DNA of 9,449 bases from DATLBY01 sp035526665 (GTDB lineage: Bacteria; Acidobacteriota; Terriglobia; Bryobacterales; Bryobacteraceae). The position numbers and the translations under genes were made by a program. The stretch spans positions 1 to 9,449 of the forward strand of contig DATLBY010000001.1 of the NCBI GenBank assembly GCA_035526665.1, written 5' to 3'. Below the pieces are notes generated by a model that did not search any database, was not told where the DNA came from, and saw nothing but the letters and a program-made list of their open reading frames with translations. This document shows, piece by piece, positions 1 through 7,123 of this stretch (position 1 is the stretch's first letter; the number at the start of each line of letters is the position of its first letter).

Positions 1-1315
1 GCAGAGCCGGCGAGTCAGCCAATCGCCACGGACCATGAGCGCTGCCCGCCGTTTTGGCGGCGAGGTCTTTGCCCACATCGCGTTTGCGGAGTTCGGCAAA
101 CCGGACCGAGCCTCGCTTCCACTGCTTCCAAATCGCAGACCGTAACCTGCGCCTGAACCACTTCTCAAGGTTTGCCAGCACCGAAGGCGTTTGGCACTTT
201 CCGAAATAGCCGATCCAGCCCCGAAGATACCGGGACAGTTCCTCAGCCATCCGCTCCGTGCTTACCCCTCGCGTCCGTGTCGTCAGTTCCCGAACTCGCT
301 TCTTAAACCGCAGAACCGCCTTGGGCGCAATCCGCCTTTTTGGCTCCCGGTTCCATGTGAAGCTGAAGCCCAGAAACTTCCGTTCCCATGGCCGCGCCAC
401 CGCACTCTTCTGCTGGTTCACCGTCAGCTTGAGCTGCTTGCTGAGGAATCGCGTAATGCTCTCCATCACTCGTTCTCCAGCCCGCCGGCTACGAACGTAA
501 ATGTTACTGTCGTCCGCGTACCGCGCAAACCGAAGCCCGCGCCGCTCCAACTCCCGATCGAACTCGTCGAGTACAATGTTCGACAGCAAGGGCGACAAAG
601 GACCGCCTTGCGGCGCCCCCTCATCCACCGGACTTACCAACCCGCCTTCCATCACCCCGGCTCGCAGAAACGCGCGGATCAGCTTCAGTAACTGCTTGTC
701 GCTCACCCGCTCTGCTATCTTTGCCATCAGTTTGTCGTGATTGACCCGGTCGAAGAACTTCTCCAAATCCAGATCCACCACCCAGCGATAGCCTTCGGCG
801 ATATACTGTTGCGCCGCCTCCACCGCCTGATGCGCCGACCGCCCGGGCCGAAACCCGTAGCTGTGATCGGAAAACGTCCCGTCCCACTTGCGTTGCAGAA
901 CCTGCATCACCGCCTGCTGTATAAAACGATCCAGCACCGTCGGGATGCCAAGCTTTCGCATCCCTCCATCCGGCTTCGGGATCTCCACCCGCTTCACCGG
1001 CCGCGGCTTATAGGTTCCACTCAACAACTGTTCCCGGATGGCTGGCCAGCGCTGTTTCAGGTACTCTGGCAACTGCTGGACAGTCATTCCATCCACGCCA
1101 GCACTCCCTTTGTTGGCCTTGACTCGCGCCAATGCCTGCTTGCAGTTTTCCCGCCCGCAGACTTCTTCCATTAACTGTTCGCCAATGGCCGGGCTTTCTG
1201 TCCCGCGCTTCGCCGCGAGCGATTCGGTCCCTTCCGCGGATACCCTCGGAGCTTCACTCCTACTCTCGTCCGTGAAGGCCAGCTCTAGCTGATTCTTCTG
1301 CCGCTTGTCGCTCAT
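1..1315 (-). CDS. ltrA: Group II intron reverse transcriptase/maturase (C-terminus cut by window edge)
   Basis: This intron-encoded protein helps the intron RNA splice and copies it into DNA at a new site. The visible 438 residues are open throughout. Landmarks are the GIPTVLDR motif (123-130), SYGFRPGRSAH (152-162), motif A DLEKFFDRVNH with catalytic Asp183, PQGGPLSPLLSN (235-246), and YADD (266-269) with Asp268 and Asp269. The maturase/thumb region follows, including GWIGYF (366-371) and an Arg/Lys/Trp-rich stretch near 385-400. I see no HNH endonuclease domain, as expected for class C. Compared with GsI-IIC, only about 25-30 residues should be missing at the C-terminus. ATG at 1315 is the first start after an in-frame TAA four codons upstream; no strong ribosome binding site precedes it. 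The first 47 residues are a polar extension before the RT0-like region. Confidence 0.95.
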   Translation of the reverse strand, partial: MSDKRQKNQLELAFTDESRSEAPRVSAEGTESLAAKRGTESPAIGEQLMEEVCGRENCKQALARVKANKGSAGVDGMTVQQLPEYLKQRWPAIREQLLSGTYKPRPVKRVEIPKPDGGMRKLGIPTVLDRFIQQAVMQVLQRKWDGTFSDHSYGFRPGRSAHQAVEAAQQYIAEGYRWVVDLDLEKFFDRVNHDKLMAKIAERVSDKQLLKLIRAFLRAGVMEGGLVSPVDEGAPQGGPLSPLLSNIVLDEFDRELERRGLRFARYADDSNIYVRSRRAGERVMESITRFLSKQLKLTVNQQKSAVARPWERKFLGFSFTWNREPKRRIAPKAVLRFKKRVRELTTRTRGVSTERMAEELSRYLRGWIGYFGKCQTPSVLANLEKWFRRRLRSAIWKQWKRGSVRFAELRKRDVGKDLAAKTAGSAHGPWRLADSPAL

Positions 1316-1738
1316 GAGTTGCGCTGCTTACTTGCCACTCCCATCAACCCCTTGCGGGGACCGTTCGGGCCTTCATCGCTTTAGCAACTATTACGCCCTC
1401 TGCTGACTTCTGCCGCCCGGTCAGGAGAGATCGCTCTCTCCTCAGTCCTGAATCCAGGACAAACGGCAGATCTCCCGAGGTAAGTTCGACCGCCTTCCGC
1501 ACGCAACCGCCGAATTTACAACCAGTGCCCTTGATGGATATGGGCTTCGCGATCATATGCCCGCTCGCCCGGCACCGTATGCCTCTAATCCGGTTCTTGT
1601 ACATCGGCTCGTACGTTTGCTCCACGCTTCTTTCAGACCCCGCCTCACAACGACGCCCTTGCGCTTCGCTATGACTTCACCTCCATCAGGTTGTCAAAAG
1701 GACTTTCACCTTCGAGCTGTCGAACATGCTCGGCACAC
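1316..1738 (-). ncRNA. Group IIC intron ribozyme, 5' RNA domains
   Basis: This is the non-coding leader of the intron, covering domain I and probably domains II-III up to the ORF. It starts GTGTGCC, with a CGAGC/GCTCG pairing and then GGTGAAAGTCC (1710-1700), a segment typical of group IIC 5' ends. Further hairpins read on the minus strand are GTCCTG-GATT-CAGGAC (1460-1445), AGGAGAGA-GCGA-TCTCTCCT (1442-1423) and CCCC-GCAA-GGGG (1359-1348). The last two have GNRA tetraloops, common tertiary contact elements in group II ribozymes. The conserved run GTCAGCAGAGGGCGTAATAG to GAAGGCCCGAACG (about 1407-1361) also matches group IIC introns. The reading frames crossing this stretch look like no protein. 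Domain borders were not determined. Confidence 0.85.
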
Positions 1739-1740
1739 AG

Positions 1741-1767
1741 AAAAAAGCAGGCCCCTGTGGGCCTGCT
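1741..1767 (-). terminator. Intrinsic terminator of the OmpA-family gene, used as the intron target
   Basis: On the minus strand this reads AGCAGGCCC-ACAG-GGGCCTGCT followed by a run of T: a perfect 9-bp GC-rich stem, a 4-base loop and six T residues (1746-1741). It begins 21 bases after the TAG stop of the OmpA-family gene. The group IIC intron starts two bases after the T run. Confidence 0.93.
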
Positions 1768-1788
1768 CAATTGCTGTTGATTATTTAT

Positions 1789-3513
1789 CTAGCGGCTGGA
1801 CGGCATCGTGCGAATATCGGTTAGCTTGGTGCCGATCACCTCACCCGATACCACCAGTTCCACGCGTCGATTCTGCTGGCGGCCGGCCGCGGTGTCGTTG
1901 GAGGCCACGGGCATCGTCTTCCCGAAACCCTTCGCCACCACGCCCCCGGTGGGTAATCCGTTGCCCACCAGGTACTGCCGTACAGCATCGGCGCGCTGCT
2001 CAGAAAGCCGTTGATTATAGGCCTCCCCGCCGACGCTGTCAGTGTGCCCTTCTACCTCCAGGTGCAGACCGGGATGTGCCAGGATGATTCCAGCGATTTT
2101 GGCCAGCTTTTCACGGGCAGCCGGCCGCAATGTGTACTTGCCTGTGTCAAACAGCACATCAGACATATTTACGATCAGACCTCGAGCGGAGTCCCGCGTC
2201 TCCAGAATCAAATTGAACTGCTGCAGCAACTGCTGCCGAAGTTTTTCTTTATCCTGTTCGGCTGCCAGCCGCGCTTTGTCCGCCTCGCCGGCGGCCAGCC
2301 GGGCACGTTCAGCGTCCTGCTGAGCAGCCTGCTGTTGCGCAACGGCTGCCAGTCGCGCGGCTTCGGCCTCGGCCCGCTCTTTAGCGGCCAGCTGACGGAC
2401 GGTTTCGGCCTCTAGCTTCGCCTTTTCGGCTGCCAGACGCGCCTGTTCTTCGGCCTGGATGCGGAGGGCCGATTGGGTCTGCGCCTGCTGCTCGGCAGCA
2501 GCCCGCCGCTGCGCATCTAGGCGAGACTGCTCTTCAGCCTGGGCCCTGCGAGCGGCCTCGGCGCGCTGCTGTTCTTCAGCCAGGGTGCGCTGGCGGGCGG
2601 CCTCAGCGGCATCAGCCTTTGCCTTATTCTCACGGTCCATGGCGGATTGGCGTTCCATAGCCAAACGCTCTTCGGCCATGCGCTTAAGGGCAATGGCGCG
2701 CGCGTCTTCGGCCGTCTGGACCGCTTCCCGGGCAGTCATGGAAACCGGCTTTTTCTGCTTGCGGATCTGATAATCTTCGGCCTGCTTCAACAGAGCCTCA
2801 GCTTTGGTAAAGCTTTCCGCGGCGTACTTGTCCGCGCCCGTCCAGCGGGCAATCTGGACAGCGTTGCGAGCCTCATAGAGCTCGATCGGGATCTTTGGAT
2901 CCATCGCCATCGGCTTGAGCCGGTCGCGATCCACATTGAAAACGTAGGAACCGCGCTGCAGCAACTCATAGTTGGCGGTGATCTCCTCCACTTTGCCAAG
3001 GGTATCCGCGCGCACGACATTCTCCATTACCACGACGTCACTGGGCTGAGTGACGGAGAAGTACGGTTCGGCGGTGACAATCATGCCGAACGCCTGCAGA
3101 TCACTACTGACATTCAACTTGCTCTTAGTGCCATTCAGGAGAACTTCTCCCAGATTGACAGCCCGGCCTTCGGGAGAAATCGCCCAAAGAACGTACGTCA
3201 AGTACTCGGGGCCGAACTGCGATGCGCCCCCGGAAATGTTGTCGAACTCGACTTCAATTTCGATATAGCCCTGTTTACTCTCGACTTTAGCTTCGCCCCG
3301 GGATTTCGGCATGAGCGCGGTTCCGGCAAAGTTCACTTTTGTCGCTCCGCTGCGGTGCCTGTAATTGATCGCCTTGGCTGTTTTCGATACGACGGTCACA
3401 CGGTAGAGCGGCTGCTTATCGAGGGTTACCACTTCGGTGCGCCCTTGCGTCGGATTTGGAGTCTGCGCTCCAAGAAGCCCGGCAAACATTAGTGCTACTG
3501 TAAAAACCTTCAT
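1789..3513 (-). CDS. Exported OmpA-family peptidoglycan-binding protein with long coiled coil
   Basis: The 574-residue protein is probably periplasmic or outer-membrane associated, tethering the envelope to peptidoglycan. Residues 1-16 form a short signal peptide (MKVFTVALMFAGLLGA). Residues about 20-200 are a beta-rich domain I do not recognise. Residues about 207-290, beginning PIELYEARNAVQIARWTGADKY, resemble the helical DUF4398-type segment. Residues about 265-440 are Ala/Glu/Gln/Arg-rich and almost certainly coiled coil. Residues about 451-557 are an OmpA C-terminal domain: VLFDTGKYTL, the EGHTDSVG loop with Asp492, and NRRVEL with Arg549/550, the residues expected to hold diaminopimelate. 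A start 34 codons further upstream is open but would bury the signal peptide, and a strong GGAGGGG site precedes the ATG at 3513. A 120-bp gap separates it from the upstream gene. I see at best a weak -10-like TATCAT (3575-3570) there, so a promoter is uncertain. Confidence 0.9.
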   Translation of the reverse strand: MKVFTVALMFAGLLGAQTPNPTQGRTEVVTLDKQPLYRVTVVSKTAKAINYRHRSGATKVNFAGTALMPKSRGEAKVESKQGYIEIEVEFDNISGGASQFGPEYLTYVLWAISPEGRAVNLGEVLLNGTKSKLNVSSDLQAFGMIVTAEPYFSVTQPSDVVVMENVVRADTLGKVEEITANYELLQRGSYVFNVDRDRLKPMAMDPKIPIELYEARNAVQIARWTGADKYAAESFTKAEALLKQAEDYQIRKQKKPVSMTAREAVQTAEDARAIALKRMAEERLAMERQSAMDRENKAKADAAEAARQRTLAEEQQRAEAARRAQAEEQSRLDAQRRAAAEQQAQTQSALRIQAEEQARLAAEKAKLEAETVRQLAAKERAEAEAARLAAVAQQQAAQQDAERARLAAGEADKARLAAEQDKEKLRQQLLQQFNLILETRDSARGLIVNMSDVLFDTGKYTLRPAAREKLAKIAGIILAHPGLHLEVEGHTDSVGGEAYNQRLSEQRADAVRQYLVGNGLPTGGVVAKGFGKTMPVASNDTAAGRQQNRRVELVVSGEVIGTKLTDIRTMPSSR

Positions 3514-3521
3514 CTGACAAA

Positions 3522-3528
3522 CCCCTCC
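3522..3528 (-). promoter_or_regulatory. Ribosome binding site fixing the OmpA-family start
   Basis: GGAGGGG on the minus strand, 8 bases before the ATG at 3513. It supports this start, which exposes the signal peptide, over the longer open frame beginning at 3615. Confidence 0.8.
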
Positions 3529-3633
3529 AAAGTTACTTGATGCACTTGGAAGGCCACTAAAGTTGTCACATGATATCAAACAGTTAGCGGCGATTTGGGC
3601 GAGATCGGGCCGCACCCAGTACGCAATATTTAC

Positions 3634-6012
3634 TCAAAGCGAGTCCGCGCGAGGGGGCGTAAGCTTTACAATCCATAATGCAAACAGGTACATCACCCCA
3701 CCCACCAGAAGTGTTTCCCGCAGTCCGATATAGATTGCCAGGAAGATCGCGCTGGCCGAACCGAGTACGCTGGACGCAGCATTCAATGCCCAGGCCCAAC
3801 GAACGGCTGCCGGCTGACGAGCTTGCAGGCGGCCAAGTCCTGTAGGAAACGGCATTCCCATGGCAAATCCAACTGGGGCTATTAACAACGCGGTGATGGC
3901 AAACTTCAGCCCTAGCGGCCATGCCATTCCTGCCTCCGTCACCAGCGGAGCTACGAACGCGAGAATGGTCACCAAAATGGCCACGCTCACCAGTGCAGCC
4001 CTCAACCGGCGGTCGGAGCCGCTGATGAGGCGCCGGCTGGCAAAGCTGCCCACGCCGCTGGATACCAGCATGGAGAAGATGATGACGGTCAGAGCATACG
4101 TTGGGTGACCGAGTAACATGACGAACTTCTGTATCAGTGCGACTTGAATGAGAATATATCCGGCGCCGATAAATACGAAGTACCACAGGGAGGTACGCAC
4201 ACCCTTTTCCACGGGAAGCTTGGACCCGAGGAGCAGGGGCGGCAGGATCAGGATCACGGCCGTGGCAAGCAGACTGATGCCCATCAGGCCGAACAGCAGA
4301 GGAACGGCGCGGTTGATTTTGTAATCCGCGCTGCCCGTGGGATGGGTTATAAAACTCCAAAGATCAGCGGGCTGAACACTATAGAAAAAAAACGGGCGGT
4401 TATCATCGACGGGTGAGATGTCGTATTGATATTTTGCATAGAAAGCTTTGGGATCCGCTGCGTTCAGTAGCTGGGTAAAGGCATTCGGGATCTGCTGATC
4501 GGGAAGATAGACAGGCTCCATGCGGGACTCGGCAATGGCCCCATGTGCCCGGATGAGATCGTCACCCCGGAACGGTTTGCGGGAAATCAGCACGGTATCG
4601 CGCGCCCCCCAACCGGCCAGCTCCTTCGCACCGCCCTCGCGGATCACAATCACGTGAGCCTTATGATCGTGTTCTCCCAGCCGGTCCAGCGCCACTTTTG
4701 CGAGCGACACCAGGCGCAGCGACTCCCGCGGGGGATCGAAGCCCCAGCGGGTGAACGCCAGAATTCCATCGTCCGTCAAATGACTAAGGTAGTCATAGAA
4801 AGCATTGGTGGTGTAGAGATTGTTTTCGGACAGCGCGAAAGCTCCAGCGGCGGTGGAGGCCCAGGTATCGACCAATGTGGCTTGCAGCACCTGATACTTC
4901 TCCGGGCTGCGGCGAACGAAACTGCGGCCGTCCTCGACTTTGATGCGGACCTCCGGGCGAGAGTACAGCCCGCGGCTATACTGCGGAAACTGCTGCCGCA
5001 TAATCGTGGTGGCGATAATCGGGTTGATCTCTACCCCGGTAATGTCTTTGCTGCCGGAAGAAAGCGCGCGCGCCACATCCCATCCGCCGCCGGGGCCGAT
5101 AATCAATGTCTTCGCGGCAGGCCGCACCTGATACGGAAAGCCTGGACCCTGGAAGAACAGATCGTGCCGCTCGGAATCGCTCAAGTGGGCATAATCGAAA
5201 TTCGCAATCCCGGTGGATGCGTCGGCATCGATGTAGATCGTCATCATGCCGGAATCTTTGTCAGGAGCGACTGCGATGCGCGAAAAACTGTTCCACTTTA
5301 CATACTTTTCGCCCTGCAAAGCGTGGCCTTTGGCGAATTTCACGTCGATAAGCGACTGCTGCCGGTTCACGATGACGAGGGTAACCAGCGCCAAAGCGAG
5401 GGCCACTGCCGCGGCGCGTCCCGTACTACTTAACGCGATGTTGCACCAAATCGCCGAGGAAACGGCAAATAGCACTGAGGCCACCAACACCGTTCCCGGT
5501 CCGCCGAAGAAGTTCAGGAATGGAACCAGCAGAAGACAGCCGGCCGCCGCCCCCATCAGATCGTAGAAATAAACACGGTCTACCCGCTCGATGGTTTCAG
5601 AAATAGCCAGGGAAACTATGGCGCCGGCAAAGAGAAAAGGAAGAGCGCTGGTGAAATAGATCAATGCGAGTGTCGCATTGGTCAGCTCCGTCCGGGTGAG
5701 CAGAATAGTAAGCGAGAGCACCACAAAGATGCTGGTCGCCGCCGCGAGAGCTCCCAGCCGGCCGAAAACGTTCCCGTCGCCTCGGACCAAGTACGAGAAA
5801 ACGCCGCCCGCACCCAACCCGAACAGTGCGATGGAAATGGCAAGGAAAGCGAAATGGTAGTAAAAAACCACTGAAAAAATTCGGGTGAGGGAAAGTTCCA
5901 GCACCAAAGTGGCCAGCGTTGTAAGGAAAACTCCCAGATATACTTGCGGCCAGTTGAGCTGCTCGCTCAGAATTGTGGAGGAGATGCGCGGCAACTCTTT
6001 ATGGTAAGCCAA
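3634..6012 (-). CDS. Polytopic membrane protein with central spermidine-synthase-like domain
   Basis: The 792-residue protein has three parts. Residues about 23-216 form a block of roughly seven hydrophobic helices. Residues about 220-560 form a soluble Rossmann-type domain like spermidine synthases: the glycine-rich nucleotide loop LIIGPGGGWDVARAL (303-317), the acidic ribose-binding position VEIN (Glu328), VEDGRSF (Asp361) and VDTWAS (381-386). Residues about 568-785 form a second block of about six or seven helices. Membrane-fused spermidine-synthase-like proteins of this layout are widespread, and their substrate is generally unknown. In true aminopropyltransferases the pattern VDSTDP carries a catalytic second Asp; here that position appears to be Ala385, so polyamine synthesis is doubtful. 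An S-adenosylmethionine-type ligand is plausible. The frame opens with TTG at 6012, two codons after an in-frame TGA, with no Shine-Dalgarno sequence. TTG at residue 7 (5994) is the alternative start. Confidence 0.85.
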   Translation of the reverse strand: MAYHKELPRISSTILSEQLNWPQVYLGVFLTTLATLVLELSLTRIFSVVFYYHFAFLAISIALFGLGAGGVFSYLVRGDGNVFGRLGALAAATSIFVVLSLTILLTRTELTNATLALIYFTSALPFLFAGAIVSLAISETIERVDRVYFYDLMGAAAGCLLLVPFLNFFGGPGTVLVASVLFAVSSAIWCNIALSSTGRAAAVALALALVTLVIVNRQQSLIDVKFAKGHALQGEKYVKWNSFSRIAVAPDKDSGMMTIYIDADASTGIANFDYAHLSDSERHDLFFQGPGFPYQVRPAAKTLIIGPGGGWDVARALSSGSKDITGVEINPIIATTIMRQQFPQYSRGLYSRPEVRIKVEDGRSFVRRSPEKYQVLQATLVDTWASTAAGAFALSENNLYTTNAFYDYLSHLTDDGILAFTRWGFDPPRESLRLVSLAKVALDRLGEHDHKAHVIVIREGGAKELAGWGARDTVLISRKPFRGDDLIRAHGAIAESRMEPVYLPDQQIPNAFTQLLNAADPKAFYAKYQYDISPVDDNRPFFFYSVQPADLWSFITHPTGSADYKINRAVPLLFGLMGISLLATAVILILPPLLLGSKLPVEKGVRTSLWYFVFIGAGYILIQVALIQKFVMLLGHPTYALTVIIFSMLVSSGVGSFASRRLISGSDRRLRAALVSVAILVTILAFVAPLVTEAGMAWPLGLKFAITALLIAPVGFAMGMPFPTGLGRLQARQPAAVRWAWALNAASSVLGSASAIFLAIYIGLRETLLVGGVMYLFALWIVKLTPPRADSL

Positions 6013-6032
6013 TCGTCAAGCTGATCCGGGTT

Positions 6033-6061
6033 TTGCTGGAATTTCACAAAATCCTTGTAAT
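6033..6061 (+). promoter_or_regulatory. Candidate sigma70-type promoter of the CBS-domain gene
   Basis: TTGCTG (6033-6038) and TGTAAT (6056-6061) are separated by exactly 17 bases. Both boxes are close to the -35 and -10 consensus. Transcription would start near 6068, about 22 bases before the CBS gene, just ahead of its ribosome binding site. The element lies in the 78-bp divergent gap shared with the membrane protein gene. Confidence 0.5.
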
Positions 6062-6072
6062 GTGCATGTCCC

Positions 6073-6080
6073 GGGAGGGG
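6073..6080 (+). promoter_or_regulatory. Ribosome binding site of the CBS-domain gene
   Basis: GGGAGGGG ends 10 bases before the ATG at 6091. It is a strong purine-rich site, slightly further from the start than the optimum. Confidence 0.65.
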
Positions 6081-6090
6081 TCTTACCTGC

Positions 6091-6534
6091 ATGAAGACTT
6101 GCGCTGACGTAATGACAAAAGACCCCACCTGTTGCTCGCCTGGGGATCCCGTACTGCGTGCTGCCGAAATAATGAAGCAGGATGACATCGGTTCCGTACC
6201 GGTGGTAGAGAACCACGAGGGCCGGAAGCTAATCGGAATCGTAACGGATCGCGATTTGGTGCTGAACATTATGGCGGAGAATAAAGACTTGGCTTCCTCC
6301 AAGGTGCAAGAGGCCATGACCCTGTACCCTGTAACCTGCCACGAGGGGGATAACTTAGATCATGCCATGGACCTGATGGCGACGCATCAGGTACGGCGAA
6401 TTCCCGTGGTAGACGCGAAAGGGTGCATCCTGGGAATCATTTCTCAAGCCGACTTGGCAACTCGCGTGGATAAGCCCAAAAAAACCGCCGAAGTCCTGGA
6501 AGAGATTTCGCAGCCAGTGGTCCAGCACGAATAG
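6091..6534 (+). CDS. Two-CBS-domain protein
   Basis: The 147-residue protein is almost entirely a tandem CBS pair. CBS1 spans about 3-62 with IGSVPVVE (33-40) and the nucleotide-contact motif GIVTDRDL (49-56). CBS2 spans about 72-126 with VRRIPVVD (101-108) and GIISQADL (115-122). Such stand-alone CBS pairs are cytoplasmic and usually bind adenine nucleotides such as AMP, ATP, NAD or S-adenosylmethionine as energy or ligand sensors; the ligand here is not known. There is no partner domain, signal peptide or membrane segment. Five cysteines (4, 14, 15, 83, 112) are many for its size. It is the only plus-strand gene: divergent from the membrane protein gene, and ending 7 bp from the stop of the convergent nicotinamidase gene. 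Confidence 0.92.
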   Translation: MKTCADVMTKDPTCCSPGDPVLRAAEIMKQDDIGSVPVVENHEGRKLIGIVTDRDLVLNIMAENKDLASSKVQEAMTLYPVTCHEGDNLDHAMDLMATHQVRRIPVVDAKGCILGIISQADLATRVDKPKKTAEVLEEISQPVVQHE

Positions 6535-6541
6535 AACGCGG

Positions 6542-7123
6542 TCACTCCAGAATCTGCGCGGTGGTGCGGAGCCCACCGCCAGCGGCCGTAAACTCCTCCA
6601 TCATCGTCCGAGCCGCCTCGCCGGAAAGACTCCTGACTGCGTCCGTCACCAGTTCGACGCGCCGGCCCGTTCGCAACAGTCCGAAGGCTGCGAACTTCAC
6701 ACAAATTTCGGTTACGACGCCATAAACAACATAGCGGTCGGCCTTTAACCCTTCTAAAAGCCCTGGAAGATTCGGATTTGTAAAACAATCGAGCGACTGT
6801 TTTTCAAGGATAATCTGGCGAGCGTCGGGGACGGCGTCGTGCCCTTTCCTGGAAGGTATGACCGCGCGTGACGATAGGAGCGTCTCGGCCGGCTTGCGTT
6901 GCCCCAGCGTTCCGGCTATACAATGAGGCGGCCAGTGCAGGAACTCCTCATCATTTTCGCGGTGCGCATCCATATCGGATATCAGGCGGATCCCGTGCGA
7001 TCCCGCATACTGATTCAACCGCGCGACGTTCGGCACGATCGATTCGGCCCCAGGAACATAGAGGCCGCCAGCGGGATAGAGAAAGTCCAGCTGCGTGTCC
7101 ACATCGAAGAAGACAGTGGTCAT
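6542..7123 (-). CDS. pncA: Nicotinamidase-type cysteine hydrolase (isochorismatase fold)
   Basis: It probably hydrolyses nicotinamide to nicotinate and ammonia, the first step of cytoplasmic NAD salvage. The 193 residues match the isochorismatase-like family. The triad is Asp9 (DTQLDF), Lys108 (EKQSLDCF) and Cys141 (VVTEICV). Metal ligands are Asp52 and His54 (DAH) and His67 (WPPHC). Where PncA of Mycobacterium or E. coli has another His in the metal loop, this protein reads DAHRENDEEF, with Glu60 at that place by my alignment; nicotinamidases with a Glu ligand are known. Its ATG overlaps the TGA of the nicotinate phosphoribosyltransferase gene (ATGA, 7123-7120), with GAGG a few bases upstream. 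The joint operon is the best evidence for nicotinamide as substrate; another amidase of the same fold is the alternative. Confidence 0.87.
   Translation of the reverse strand: MTTVFFDVDTQLDFLYPAGGLYVPGAESIVPNVARLNQYAGSHGIRLISDMDAHRENDEEFLHWPPHCIAGTLGQRKPAETLLSSRAVIPSRKGHDAVPDARQIILEKQSLDCFTNPNLPGLLEGLKADRYVVYGVVTEICVKFAAFGLLRTGRRVELVTDAVRSLSGEAARTMMEEFTAAGGGLRTTAQILE

Larger units (their letters stand above)
1..1738 (-). mobile_element. Group IIC intron, 5' end present, 3' end beyond the window
   Basis: Read on the minus strand, the element starts at 1738 with GTGTG, matching the group II 5' consensus GUGYG. About 420 bases of structured RNA follow, then a reverse transcriptase ORF that would occupy domain IV. 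The RT closely resembles the group IIC (bacterial class C) type as I remember it from the Geobacillus GsI-IIC intron. The insertion point is 2 bases past the T-tract of an intrinsic terminator belonging to the upstream gene, the usual target of group IIC introns, and in the expected orientation. Nothing in the visible part is broken, so it may be active. Domains V and VI and the 3' exon junction lie outside the window. The exact 5' nucleotide is inferred from consensus; I could not fix the EBS1-IBS1 pairing by eye. Confidence 0.9.

Noticed and set aside
191..1292. Several plus-strand open frames across the reverse transcriptase gene
   Set aside because: They are antisense shadows. Only the minus frame gives the RT motifs GIPTVLDR, PQGGPLSPLLSN and YADD.
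1344..1625. 93-codon open frame on the minus strand
   Set aside because: It lies within the structured 5' RNA of the group II intron, overlaps its hairpins and conserved ribozyme segments, and has no protein family features.
2459..2770. Low-complexity repeat-like stretch, possible tandem repeat
   Set aside because: The repetition comes from Ala/Glu/Gln/Arg codons of the coiled coil. I see no fixed DNA repeat unit.
2647..3492. 281-codon plus-strand open frame
   Set aside because: It is antisense to the OmpA-family gene, whose frame has a signal peptide, a coiled coil and an OmpA domain. The plus frame shows no recognisable domain.
3514..3633. Possible promoter or terminator between the membrane protein and OmpA-family genes
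   Set aside because: Only a lone TATCAT (3575-3570) without a matching -35 box, and no stem-loop with a T run. The support was too weak to list as a feature.
3584..4360. 258-codon minus-strand open frame in another register
   Set aside because: It overlaps the C-terminal helices of the membrane protein in a different frame and lacks hydrophobic or domain structure.
4543..5433. 296-codon plus-strand open frame
   Set aside because: It is antisense to the central spermidine-synthase-like domain. The minus frame is continuous over 792 codons with clear motifs.
6558..6579. Hairpin GCGGTGG/CCACCGC near the convergent gene ends
   Set aside because: It could be a bidirectional terminator, but it has no T-tract on either strand and lies within the nicotinamidase coding end, so chance GC-rich pairing is as likely.
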